Source: Labia minor (Eukaryota > Arthropoda > Insecta > Dermaptera > Spongiphoridae). Taken from it: a DNA stretch of 64,000 nucleotides. The first letter of the stretch is position 1; each line of letters starts with the position of its first letter. Below the pieces are notes generated by a model. It did no database searches, had not been told where the DNA came from, and saw nothing but the letters and a program-made list of their open reading frames with translations. The position numbers were made by a program, and so were the translations under genes. The DNA lies in NCBI GenBank assembly GCA_963082975.1, contig OY720349.1, positions 61,316,501 to 61,380,500 on the forward strand, written 5' to 3'. Shown here in pieces: positions 8,400-20,600 of the stretch.

Positions 8400-11300
8400 A
8401 TACAACACCCATGGTGGGAGAAAAAAATGTTAAAAAAATATTCTCTATATTTTCAAAGTTGCAAAAGCAGAAGAATTTTTTTACTTAATAATCATACCTT
8501 AAGCTAATTTATGTAAATATGTATTTATAAAAAAAATAGAAAAACAAGCAAACACAAATTTTACTTTTTATTTTGCCAAAATAATAAAATGATAATTTAA
8601 TAATTTATATGTATTACTAAAGTATAGTATATAATAGTAAATTCTAATCAATTTATTCAACCAGAAGATAATAAGCATCTTTTTTTATTATTTATTGCAT
8701 ATAAAAAAAATCATTTTAAATATTACTTACTCTATAATAAATAATGGTGGTTAATCGAAAAGCTTCAATGCGAATGAACGAAAATTATTTTTCTACTAAT
8801 TATTCTAGTTATATATATATATATTGAAAAATAATTAATTTACATTCTAAAATTGATTTAATTTGTTATAATAATAAAATTAGTAGATTGAAATGTGAAC
8901 CTTATAAAATTGTAAAGTAGTAATAACAATCAAATAGAATTAAGTGATGAAATACAATATTATAACATTTTATAAATAAAAATATATAGTAATGTTTTTT
9001 ATAAAAGTAAATTAAGTATAATTCATTTTATATAAAATATTATAAATTTATAAAAGTTGTCTAAATTAATTTGTAAAGAGCAAACGCTTATTTATTTTAA
9101 TAATTATTAATATATAATAAAGGCTTTGTGAATATCATTGGCTGATATCTAATTAAATAATATAAAATAGCCATTGAAATGAAAAAAATATTGTATTTTA
9201 TTTCTCAATTAATTTTGCAATATAGAAACAAGTTCTAGATCATTCTAAGGATGTTTGCTATACATCCCAGCTTAGACCGTGTATGGAGGGGGGGGGGGAA
9301 TGATGTGCGGTCGCACCGGGCACCATATTTTATGAGCGCCAAATCCTATACCGAATGGAAAATTAAAAAAGGTGTTTAATAAACATATAATAAGATAATT
9401 AATTTTAATATACATTAAAATAAAATAAAATTTGAATAAATAATCTTATTTGTTGCACGTCAGTAGATATAACAAATTTATTAATGAACCAAGTTACTGC
9501 TCAATCAGCGAGTTTAACAAATACTTTTAGGTTTTACCTTGTCAAATTGACAAACAGATTCCTGTGTTCAATTTACCAACGCATAAGAATATTTTTTATT
9601 ATTATCATTTTCTTATTAAATTTTTACAACTGCCTAATTAAGAGCATCTATAAATTGTTTAGTTTATAAAATTAACTGTATAGACATATTTAAAAATTAG
9701 CATTTAACTTAAATGGAACTCAAACATTGAGCTTCTTTTTGTAGTCTGCTTTGAGTATGTTAAATGAATAGTTTCGATTATCTTATTGACATTTTCAAGA
9801 ATATTTTCTGCTTTTTCAGTGATTTATCTTTCACATTTTAATTAGATTTTTACTTGATTAAATAAGTAATAATAGGTGTTAATAAATATCCAAAATAAAT
9901 ATCCAAATTAACAATGCCATGAATCAATGTAGTTTTTGAAACAATATTATATACATGAATATTTTTATCTATATTTGATTTTGTTGCAAAAATATTATTA
10001 ATAAATCATATATATATGATTTTTTCAAAACCATCTATTTCATTAATTAGTATTCATTTAAAATGATAAAGAATATCTTTTTCTACTAAAATATTTAATA
10101 AATATTATTTAAAATTTTAAATAATAAATTTTAGAATAAATTAATTTAGATGATATTTGATTATTAATTAAAAATTGATATATAATAGGTCCAATTTCTC
10201 CAGTCCGGGAATGTAAAAATAGGTAAATAAAAATTTATATTCTAAGCAACTATCAGATAAAACGTTTATTAATATAGAAGATTCATTGCCAAATTAGGAC
10301 ATCACACATATCATATGAATCCAGACATCTTAGAACTATTCAAAAAATTTACATAAAATGCCTAATATAAATGTTCTTGAAAGAAAATGTTTTGTTTAAT
10401 GTCATAACAAATGTTTTGTTTTGAGATTAAGCAAATTATTGAAAAATTATACAAAATATTTTAAATAAAGATGTGGGGTCATCTCAATAATTCATCATAT
10501 GTCGGATTGGTTTAAGAGTAATGATTATTTAAACAATTCTAATAAGTACATAGTCATTATTTTTATTGATGATTATTATTGTAAGACATTTGATAAAATT
10601 CATATTTAAATATTGTTAAAGAATAAATATATATTTTCATTAAAAGCAATATTTTAACTTCTGGTATTTGAAGCAGCTTAATATTTCTTTATAATTAAAT
10701 TAAATTATTCATTTAAATTCTTTTTTGGATTCGATTGCAATAATTTTTTTTCAACTTTTCCTAGAATTCTTATATAAAAAAATATTAAAATAATTAAATA
10801 GTATTTTAAATATAAAAAAAATTAATTTTAAAAGTTTCAAAGATTCATGCATTGTAAAAATGAATAATTAGGATAATTAAAAAAAAATAATCCTAGTTTG
10901 AATTTCTTTTAGTAAGCCTGACATGATTTTCAAATATCCCCAGCAAATTTTATCAACAAATTTAAAATAAGAATCTAAATCATAATATTCTTTTATCTAA
11001 AAAATCATGTGGTTATAAATTTAAAATGTTTTAAGAATTTATAAATTTGGCAAAAATCCAAAAAACCAAATAATATTATTTCATATACAAAGTGAAAAAA
11101 ACAATTATACCATAATATTTGTAGTAATAAATATAAATATTATCTATAGTAATAAATGTAAATCTCGACATATTTTCATCCATTTTTAAATTAGTGTTAT
11201 TATTAAAAAAATAAATTGTATAATTTTACATTATATTAATCTTAAAATGTGTTATTATTTAGGAATAGATTTCTAGAAACTTATAAAAAGTATTATTATA

Positions 11301-11545
11301 TTTATTACACAAAAAAAAATTTTATTATGAAAATTTTTCTATTTACAAATGACATATGTGTCAAAAATTAATGTTTACAATTTTTATTTAAACTATATAA
11401 ATTGATAAAAAAATTTTATTATTATATTAAAATTTAATATGCCAGTTTGCATTGAATATAATATACAATTATAATAGGATATTTCAAAAACATTTTTGAT
11501 ATATTGTTTTTAAAAAATATCTTAGAATAATATTTTTATTAAACT

Positions 11546-11585
<40 letters not shown>

Positions 11586-11592
11586 TATTTAT
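8400..11592. other. Intergenic, A/T-rich, one transposon scrap
   Basis: About 3.2 kb without a convincing gene. The patch at 9265-9360 (a run of G, then GTGCGGTCGCACCGGGCACC and ATGAGCGCC) is much more G/C-rich than its surroundings and looks like the end of a DNA transposon, but no partner end was found. A TA microsatellite runs from about 11552 to 11581 just past the pinin stop codon. Confidence 0.45.
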
Positions 11593-14500
11593 TTATTCTG
11601 TATTAATATTGACACTATTTACTATATCTTCTTTTGTTTGAATGTCCGTTTGTGCTATATCAGACGGGGTTTCAAAGGTAGTCACAATTTCTTTCCCTAA
11701 TTCTTCTTCTTGATTTGATTCTAAAAGATCAGTTTTTTCTGCCTTTATATTATGTATTTCTTCTGAACTTTCTTTAGTTTCCATCATATTTGAGTCATTT
11801 AATTCATTTGTTCTTGAAACAATTTCCTCATTAAAATTGGAATCTTCATTCTTTAGAACACTTGTTTTTTCTTCTTCTAATGAAATATCATTGATATCTT
11901 CACCTTCTAATGCTGCTGCTAAAACTAAATATATTAAAAATTTAAATGAATAAAAACTTTATTTTAATTCCAATGATTAGAATAAAGTGAAATGAAACAA
12001 AAATGCTAATTAAATTTATATATATATATATTCTTATCAAACTAAATTAAGCCAAATATTAAACCAAAAAATATTTTTCTATATCAAAAAATCCATTTAT
12101 AAATTATTTGTTGTTAAATGATAAATATTAGATTCAATTTATTTAAATACAAGCTAAACATGTTTTCGGTAAAAGATTTTAATATTAATATATAATTTCA
12201 GTATAATATATTCATATATATATATAAAATACAATATTTAGATTTTTGTTTAAAAATCATAGTTTATAACATACCATCATTATCTTCTACTTCCATTTGA
12301 GAATCTGGAAAATTTTCTTTATCTTGAGGAACATCATCCACATTTGAAGTTTGTGATTCTGATGTTATTCCTTGTCTCCAACGTCCTCGTTTTTCAATTG
12401 CTTCTAATTCATTCTTCAAATCATCCTTTTTTTTGCTAATAATTTCTAAAATAAAAAATAATAAACAAATTTTATCTCTACTGAAATAAAAAAGTTAACT
12501 AAAAAACTATAATTAATTTCAATTATTAATATATTTTTTAAATTGTTACATTTCAAATACGTAAATATTGTTAATTTTACCTTTAAGGAACCTTATTAAA
12601 TCATTTTTTAAAAAATTTCACCAAGTTGAACGAGTTATAATATATATATATATATATAATGAGTTATAAATTTTTTACACTTTCTTTCTAAATTTACTTA
12701 AATTGAATAAAAATGATTTCAATTTGTTTTTGAAGGTTTTGATGTATTTTAATTGATTTTTGCATAGGTCACATTAAAAGGGACATTAGTCATATAAATT
12801 TTACTTACTGTTAATAATTTCTTGACTAGTGCTTAGTTTTTCTTGTGATTTTTCATTATGAATTTTTGGACAATAAAAAATATTAGGTTTTGTTTTTGTT
12901 TGAATAAAATTTAATAAATATTTTTGTTTTAATTCCCATTCATCATGCTATAAAATAAAATAAATATTAAATTAAAATTAATATAATATAATATAATATA
13001 TATTATATGTTCAAAACTCACTTCTTTTATTCGTATTAATTTCAATTCAATCTTTTTAATTTCTGCCTGTTTGCGTTTTCTTTCTTGAAATAGTTCTTGC
13101 CGTTCTTTTTTCAGTTCTTCTTTTTCTCTTTTAGCATTTTCTTCAAGTTTTTTTTCAACCTGAGCTCTTTTTTCTTCCTAATAAACATAATAATAGTATT
13201 GAAATAAAATATGAACCAATGTTATTTCTCTCTTGTGGATAAGACAAATCTTAAAACTTCTTTATGAAGAGAAAATAGTAAATACTTGACTTAATTCAAG
13301 GTAAATAATAATATTTCAATAAAAAATAAATTGATTTTACTCTTTGAGAATGTATTTCAAAAAATTTTATTATATCCTATTTTATATATTATCAATTATT
13401 TATTTAGTTTACAAAAAGCCACAAACATTAGTAAAATCAATACCTTCGACTTCATTTTTGTCTCCTCTTGTCTAAAACGTTGTAATGTTCCAAGCAGAGC
13501 TCCAAACATACGCCGATTTCTAAAAAAGAATATATATTTTAAAATACATATATATTATTCATACAAAAAGTTATTTATTTTGAAATTATCAAGTAATAAT
13601 TCCTTTTTAATATATAAATTTATTTTATTTTAGATTTTATAGTTTTATAGTCTTGTTTGATTGTTTATTCTATGTAAAAGAAATTTAAAAAATCTGTCTT
13701 AGAATTTAAAATATTCTAATATTCTATAATAAAGGGTGATTTTTTAAGCGTAGTTTTTTTTAAAAAATCGAATAAAACACTCAATTTGCATCATATATTC
13801 AAAATTTTTATTGGAATTGATAAATTGGCTTTTGACATTTACATTTTAAAGATAACGTCATGTAAATGTTGTCCACGGCTTCGTTTCAAATGGTCCATTC
13901 GGAAGGTCCAAATTTGCATCACCTTTTCGAGCATTTCCATGAATTACGCGTGTTATGTTATACTGTAAGACTTTAATCGGCTTGTCCACATACACTAACA
14001 ACTTTACATAACTCCAATTCACAGGGTCATTTCGAGAGATAAGCTGCTCTCCAAATTCATCCTTCAACATGTCCATTGTTTCACGAGCTGTGTGGCATGT
14101 GGCTCTGTCTTGATGAAACCACATGACAACAAAGTTCAACTCGGCCAACTGGGGAAAAAAAAAGTTGTGTATCATGGCTCGATATCGTTCGCCGTTGACA
14201 ATAACGTTTCTTCCACAGTCGTGTTTGAAGAAAAATGGACCGATGATGCCACCAGCCCATAAACCTCACCAAACTGTCGTTTTTTCGGGATTCATCGGTA
14301 ATTCTTGTATGGCATGTGGCTGTTCATCACTCCAGTACAATATTGTTTATTTACGTATCTGTTGAGCCAGAAATGAGCCTCATCGCGCTGAACACAATTT
14401 GTCGATAAAACAGCGGATTTTCATGGAGCTGTTCGAAGGCCCATTCACCAAAAATTAGACATTGTGGTAGGTCATTCGGCTTCAATTCTTACAGAAGTTG

Positions 14501-16896
14501 AATTTTATAGGCTTTAAAACCAAAATCAACACGTAAAATTTTCCATGTGGTTGAGTAACACATGCCCAATTGCTGAGAACGGCGACGAATTGACATTTCT
14601 TGATCCTCATTAACACTGGACACTACAGCTGCAATATTCTCTTCAGTACGCACTGTAAGCATGCGAAACAATGGTTTAATGTCCAACAATTTGCAATCGT
14701 GGTTTGTAAGTCTTTCCATGATGAAATGGCAGAGTATACTGAAAACTTTTCACTTTGACGTTTGGACGCTATTACCAACCAGTACCGTCAACCTGAAAAA
14801 CTTAACTCTTAAAAAATCACCCTTATAAATCATACTAACAAAATCTAGATGAAAATATTTATTTTCAAGAAATAATTTGGAAATGTTATCTCTTCTAATA
14901 AATTGTTTAAAATTAATTTTTAGATGTGATGTAAAAATGTCTATAGTGTATATTTATTTTTTTTACCTTGCATTACTTTTTTCGTCTTTTGATTGTGCAG
15001 CTAGAGCTTCTTGTCTTGATGGTGGTTCTTTACATGTTGCAATCACTCGAGAAGATATCGCTGGCTATAAATTACATGTTTATCATTATTATTAATCAAT
15101 AAATTAATTAATAATTCAATTTTATATATGAGATCAGATAAGAATAAAAGATTAAACATAAATTAATACAAAGATACGCAAACTATGAGACTCGCCAGAT
15201 TAGGCGAGGGGCATGTAAATTGTCATTACTTAAAAAAAAAAGATTTGTAAAAATTAATATTTTATATAAAAAAATAGAAAAATTAGTTATTTTTTAAAAT
15301 ATAAAATGTAATTTTTTCCTGGTATTTATTGTTTTTTTATTATCATCGTCATCTTATAATCTCTAAAAAAATCTTTATAAAAATCATGTGAAGGGGCCCC
15401 AATTTTAACTAGAAGAAAAAAGGGGCGCATCACAAAAAGTTCCCCTGAATTAATATTTTTAAAAATTCCAAATGATAAAAGCAACCCTGGAACATTAACC
15501 TATGCATAAAAATGTCGATTGCTTTTTACAACAATATACATATTAATTAACTACATTATTACGAAAAAAATTAAAATAGTTTAGAGATTTTAAAGATACA
15601 ACTCACTTTATTTGGCAATTCATCCTCATCAGCGCTATCTCCATCCCTTTTATTTCTAAGTGGTCCAGATAACCTGTAAAAATATAACAAAATAATTCGC
15701 TTATAAAGGCTTTTATTTTGACATTACAATTTGAGATTACCTGCTAAACACTGTTCGTGGTTCATTTGCTCTCCTTTTAGTAGCGGGTGGTCCAGAATCC
15801 TCAGTATCTCGTCTTTCCCTTAAAAAAAAATTAAACATGATTAAAATTAGTGAGACAAAAAAATAAACATACTAATAAATTATTATGTTATTAATTATAC
15901 CGGGTGTCTCTAAATGAATATCTGAATTTTAACGCTTTATAATATTTAGTACATTAAACTTATAATGATTAATAATATGTCAAATGAAAGAGCAACTCAA
16001 ACAATTTTCCAAGAACCTTATAAGTGTTCAATGTGAGCACCATTTGTCACACGGCAAGTCTTTAATCGAGTTCTTCCCAATGTTTTCAGTAATTGTTGAA
16101 ACAGCTGCTACAATCCTGTTTCTTTATTCAGGGAGGTCTGCTGGTAGCGGAGGCACATACACGCGATCCTTGATGAAGCCCCAAAGGTAGAAATCACATA
16201 ACGTCAGGTCGGGTGAACGTGGAGACCATGCATAGCAAGCTTTGTCGTTAGGGCCCATGCAGCCAACACAGCGGTCGGGTATAGTGAAGTTTAATCATTC
16301 TCATACAGTGTTATTCTATACGGATTACGGCGGAAATTGTTTGAGTTGCTCTTTCACTGAAGTTTAATATACTAAATATTATAAAGCGTTAAAACTCCGA
16401 TATCCATTTAGAGAATAGCCCATATTATAAAAAATAAAAATTTAATGAAAAAAATTGTTTATTTGAAAGTACACATAGATAATATTTAATAATTTGATAT
16501 TTATTTCATTTTGGAATTGTAATTTTATAGTCAAGAAATCAAAAAATTTCATTGAAATTCAAACCTTGTTATGAATCCTCGACCACGACCTTTAAAATCT
16601 TCAGTATTATTATTATTAATTGGTCGTTTATTTCCTGGTCTAAAACAAATGGCAGAAAATAATTAACTATGATTAATTTACAATATTAAAATCTGAATTA
16701 TCTCTTGAAATAAAGGAAGCATTCACATAATATAAATGACAATACTAGAAAAAATGAATATTTACCTTATTAAGCCTTCTCCAGGATCTCTCCCAATTAA
16801 TTTTTTTATATGTTCATCGACACCTTTCAAATTAGTTTTTGCTTGTTCTAATTCTATTTCTAGAGCACCGAATGAATTTAATATCTCTGTGGCCAT
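11593..16896 (-). CDS. PNN: Pinin (splicing-associated nuclear protein), 10 exons
   Basis: Exons in order: 16766-16896, 16565-16639, 15741-15818, 15607-15673, 14967-15064, 13444-13519, 13022-13177, 12809-12947, 12275-12445, 11593-11924. All have GT-AG borders and join in frame to 440 residues. The start MATEILNSFGALEIELEQAK followed by NLKGVDEHIKKLIGRDPGEG is the pinin N-terminal region, and NRRMFGALLGTLQRFRQEE (about 151-169) is the core signature of the pinin/SDK/memA domain. A long Lys/Glu coiled coil follows (about 175-230), then NFIQTKTKPNIFYCPK, also conserved in pinin. The acidic C-terminal tail (330-440) is the variable part, and the long RS tail of vertebrate pinin is missing. Pinin works with RNPS1 and other exon-junction-associated factors in nuclear speckles. 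Exons 2 and 3 are multiples of three. Transposons sit in introns 2 and 5. It is divergent from the M3 peptidase gene 769 bases away. Confidence 0.9.
13733..14823 (-). mobile_element. Tc1/mariner-superfamily element in pinin intron 5, broken transposase
   Basis: Inverse ends AAGGGTGATTTTTTAAG and CTTAAAAAATCACCCTT bound about 1.09 kb. On the minus strand pieces of one transposase can be read in several frames: an N-terminal part with VRTEENIAAV and SIRRRSQQLGM (14489-14719), a middle part, and FHQDRATCHTARETMDMLKD followed by VNWSYVKLLVYVDKP (13858-14175). The second catalytic Asp region (QDxATCHTA) is present, but the usual stretch between 'VNW' and 'YVK' holding the third acidic residue is deleted, and frameshifts and stops break the rest. 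It lies in the same strand orientation as the host gene. It belongs to the same group as the relic at 20421-21263. Confidence 0.85.
15180..15470. repeat. Possible DNA-transposon remnant in pinin intron 4
   Basis: Two G/C-richer islands (CGCCAGATTAGGCGAGGGGC near 15193 and 'GGGGCCCC' to 'GGGGCGCATCAC' near 15394-15432) interrupt an otherwise A/T-rich intron. Their wording resembles transposon ends, but they are not convincingly inverse and no coding part is left. Confidence 0.3.
15900..16421 (-). mobile_element. Tc1/mariner-superfamily (IS630-like) relic in pinin intron 2
   Basis: About 60-base inverse ends: CGGGTGTCTCTAAATG with TTAACGCTTTATAATATTTAGTA on the left, and the complementary sequence on the right ending GAGAATAGCCC, flanked by TA. 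Between them the minus strand reads FYLWGFIKDRVYVPPLPADL, a stop, then RNRIVAAVSTITEN. This is the segment around the third catalytic acidic residue of transposases with the 'DFxLWGFIKDRVY' motif. Everything upstream of that is deleted and the right part is folded back, so it is a non-autonomous derivative. Confidence 0.8.
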
Positions 16897-17665
16897 TTTA
16901 TAACCTTGGTAAAGGCAGTAAAGTATTAATTTTTTTAAAGTATATGAAAATGAAAATATTTTTTGTATAAATAAGATTAATTACATCAATTAAAAATAAT
17001 TTAAATTCATATATAGTATGATTTAAGATTAAAATATTTTTTAATACAAATAAACAATACACAATCGATTGTATATAATTATTATATTAAATTATATTTA
17101 GTGAACATAGCAAGGATAACAAACATTACATTAGTAACAATATAACACCTAGAAAGAAAATATAGAATAAAATTCTTTTAAACAATTTGATATAGCTTTT
17201 TTAAATATAATTTTTAATTTAAAAAATTTATAAATTATTTTTAATAATCATAATTAGACAATAAACATATTTTATTTCAAATTCAATTTTCTATTCTCAA
17301 TTGAGATTAATAAAGAACGAATTTATTTTTTAAAATTAATCCATTATTAATAATCATAATCAAATTTATATTGAAATTTCATTTAGTTTCTTACTGGTTT
17401 CTTATATTAATTTTTAGGTTTATTTGAGATATTTCTTTGTAATAGAAATACTATATTTAATTATTTGATATTTCTTAGGCTGCTTTTAAAATCTTGAAAC
17501 AGTAACTCCCTCTATAAATTTGAAATATCAATCATTTAATTTATAAATTTATTTTTACCAAATATTACTGAATATTACAGATATAGTTGTCAAGTATTAT
17601 GGATTACTTATAAAACATTTATTCTATATTTTATTTTAAGATTATCAAATCATCAAGATTAAAAT
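16897..17665. promoter_or_regulatory. Divergent intergenic region between pinin and the M3 gene
   Basis: The two start codons face away from each other across 769 bases of A/T-rich DNA, so both promoters must lie here. No clear TATA box position or other motif could be assigned. The arrangement suggests but does not prove a shared bidirectional promoter. Confidence 0.4.
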
Positions 17666-20600
17666 ATGGCTTTAACACTTTTAGGTCGTCGACTACTTAC
17701 GAGAACACGATTACAATATTCATCCAAAAGATATGGATATATTGTCCTGTAAGAGATCCCAATTTATCATGTTTATATAAATTTATAAATAACATTATTG
17801 AAATTACATTATGTAAAACAAAAATTAATATAAGATTTAATTATAAATATACAATAAAATTTAATATTTTTTACATTTATATCAAATGTTATGAAAATTT
17901 ATAATAAAATTAATTTCTTTATTTTATATATTTTTACGTTATATAATTTTTGTTATATTCAAATAACAAACATGTCAAAAGCATTTATTTTATATTTTAT
18001 ATGAATAAAAATTAATTATACTTTATTTTTTAAAATAGTTTTGTGATTAAATCAATTTATATTAAAGATAAATAAAGAATTTGATCTCTATAAAATATCC
18101 AATAATTTCCAATAGATGGTCAAAGGCAAATTGTTGTTTATATTAAATTAAATTCGTATAAATTAAGCTTCTCGTCGCTAACTTATGTTATTTACATAAT
18201 TTATATTTAAACTTGCTATTACTTTTTGATAAAATCTGGATAAGATAACTTAGATATTATTTAGAAATTTTATAAATAAGATGAAAACAAAATTAATATG
18301 TTTTTTCTTATCAAAAGTTCATCTTTAAATTTACACTTTTATACAAAATCAATCACTAATGTTTTATTTTTTAGTATACCTGAAATCCCTGGAGAATTTT
18401 CTGAAGAAACGCCATCTGATATTCTTCCTGATTTTTCTAACATGACTACTGAAAAATGTATGTCAACAGTAACAAAATATTTATTAGATTTTGAAACAGG
18501 AATTTGGAAAATGGGAGATGAATTAGAGAAAAATCCACCGTCTAATATTTTTCAAGACGTTTTAAATCCAATTGAAGATCTTGGTATTCCTTTGGATACT
18601 CATTGGGCAATTTCTAAAATACTATATTTAACTAATTCAAAATTAATGCCTTCTAAATCATATATGAACATTCATGGAAGAGCTCGAAGAGCCCGATCCG
18701 CAAAATTTAACAATTTATCAATATTTAAATCATGCAAAGAATTCGATTCTAGCTCATTAGATGAAGAGGAAAAACGTGTATTAGATAAATTTCTACTAGA
18801 AGGAAAATTAAATGGTCTAGAATTGGAAGAATATAATCGAATTAAATTTAATGAAATTTTGCACAAATTGGTTGATCACAGAATGAAATATAGGGGAAAA
18901 GTATGAAATTTAATTTTGAACTATTTAGAAAAATGTAAATTTAACTTTAAATTAATTTTATTTTTAAGGTTAACATTGCTACTTCAAGATTTAAGCAAGT
19001 AATTAATGATGCCAATCTTGTTAATCAATTTCCTACAAAATTAATATACTCAATAAGTGAAAAACCGAATCAATTAACATCTACACCTGAAAATAAAGAA
19101 TTGGTAAATCAATTATTTAAACATTTATATTTTTTTCTCCATGAAAGTAATTTCCAAACTTATTAATGGCATTGCATCAATAAGAACAAACAAAACAAAT
19201 CATTTTGATTTTCAATTAACCTGAGCTTATATTTTAGATTGGTCCTTGGGTTGCTACTCTTCAACCTCAAGTTCAGAATGCATTTTTAGAGTATTGTCCC
19301 AATACTGAAATTCGATATAATCTTTGGAAGGCTAAATCACTTTTATGCAGTGGTTATGATGATCGTCAATTAGAAACTTCCTCAAATATTGAAGAAATTA
19401 GGTAAATTTCAAAATTTTATATTTAAAAATTTACATATCATTTAATATTAAAATTATTTTTTTATTTTTGAAAAATTAATCAATTTTTATTTTAGATTTC
19501 AAAGAAGAGAACAAGCTCAAACTTTAGGATATGAAACCTATTCTGATATGTCAATGGAAACCAAAATGGCAAATAGTGTAACTCATGTTCGTGATATAAT
19601 TGATGATTTACTTGATGAAGCGTTTAGTGCTCAGGTTAGTTATTTATTAATTTATTTTTCTATTCGTTTTCCTAAAATAAAATTAAGTTATTAAGATATT
19701 TTTTTCTTTAAGATTTTCGAACTTGAATATTTACAAGAATTTGCTTCACAAAGAGGACATAAAGGATCTTTAGCTCCCTGGGATATTCCGTACTGGAGTC
19801 GACAGTCTTTAATTCATGAAATGGATGGAATGACAGAAGATGATCTCCGACAATATTTTCCTTTACCTCATGTATTTACATCTTTGGTTAATCTTTGTAA
19901 TCGAATATTTGGTTTCACTATTCGGGAACAACCTGATGTTGTTGGTTGGGATCCTGAAGTACGTTTTTTTACTATTACTGAACCAAATGAAGATAATCCA
20001 ATTGCAGGCTTCTATTTCGACCCTTATACTAGGTTACTATTTATAAACATTTTTATTATTAAAATAATATAATATATATATCACTAAAATATGTATTCTT
20101 ACATATTAATTTTTTAGGCCCTTAAAACCTTTGGGGGGATCCAAAGGTACTATGGTTGGTTTACGGAATCGTTATAAAGATACTCGAGCACTAGCTGCCC
20201 TTGTATTTCATTGGCAACCACCGGAAGAAAATAAACCAACGCTTCTTTCTTTCCAAGAGGTTCGTGATCTTTTTGGTAAATTTGGTCTCGCTCTTCAACA
20301 TATGATTTCGAAAACTAAACATACGGAAGTAGCCGGTTTATCAAATATCGAATGGGATGCTCTTGGAATATGCAGTAACTTCATGATAAATTGGTAATTT
20401 AATTTAATTGCTGATATATAAAGGGTGTTTCATACGCAGTTTTTTTTTTTTAAGATTGTCAGCACTGTTCCTATCATTTTAGTTATCTATTATCACTCCG
20501 ATTAGAAGACGATTTGTCGTTTTTCCATTTTGTAGCCATGGAGCGGTTCAGTATCGAGCAACGCATTCTTATTGTGAAAAATTATTACAAAAACGGGGAG

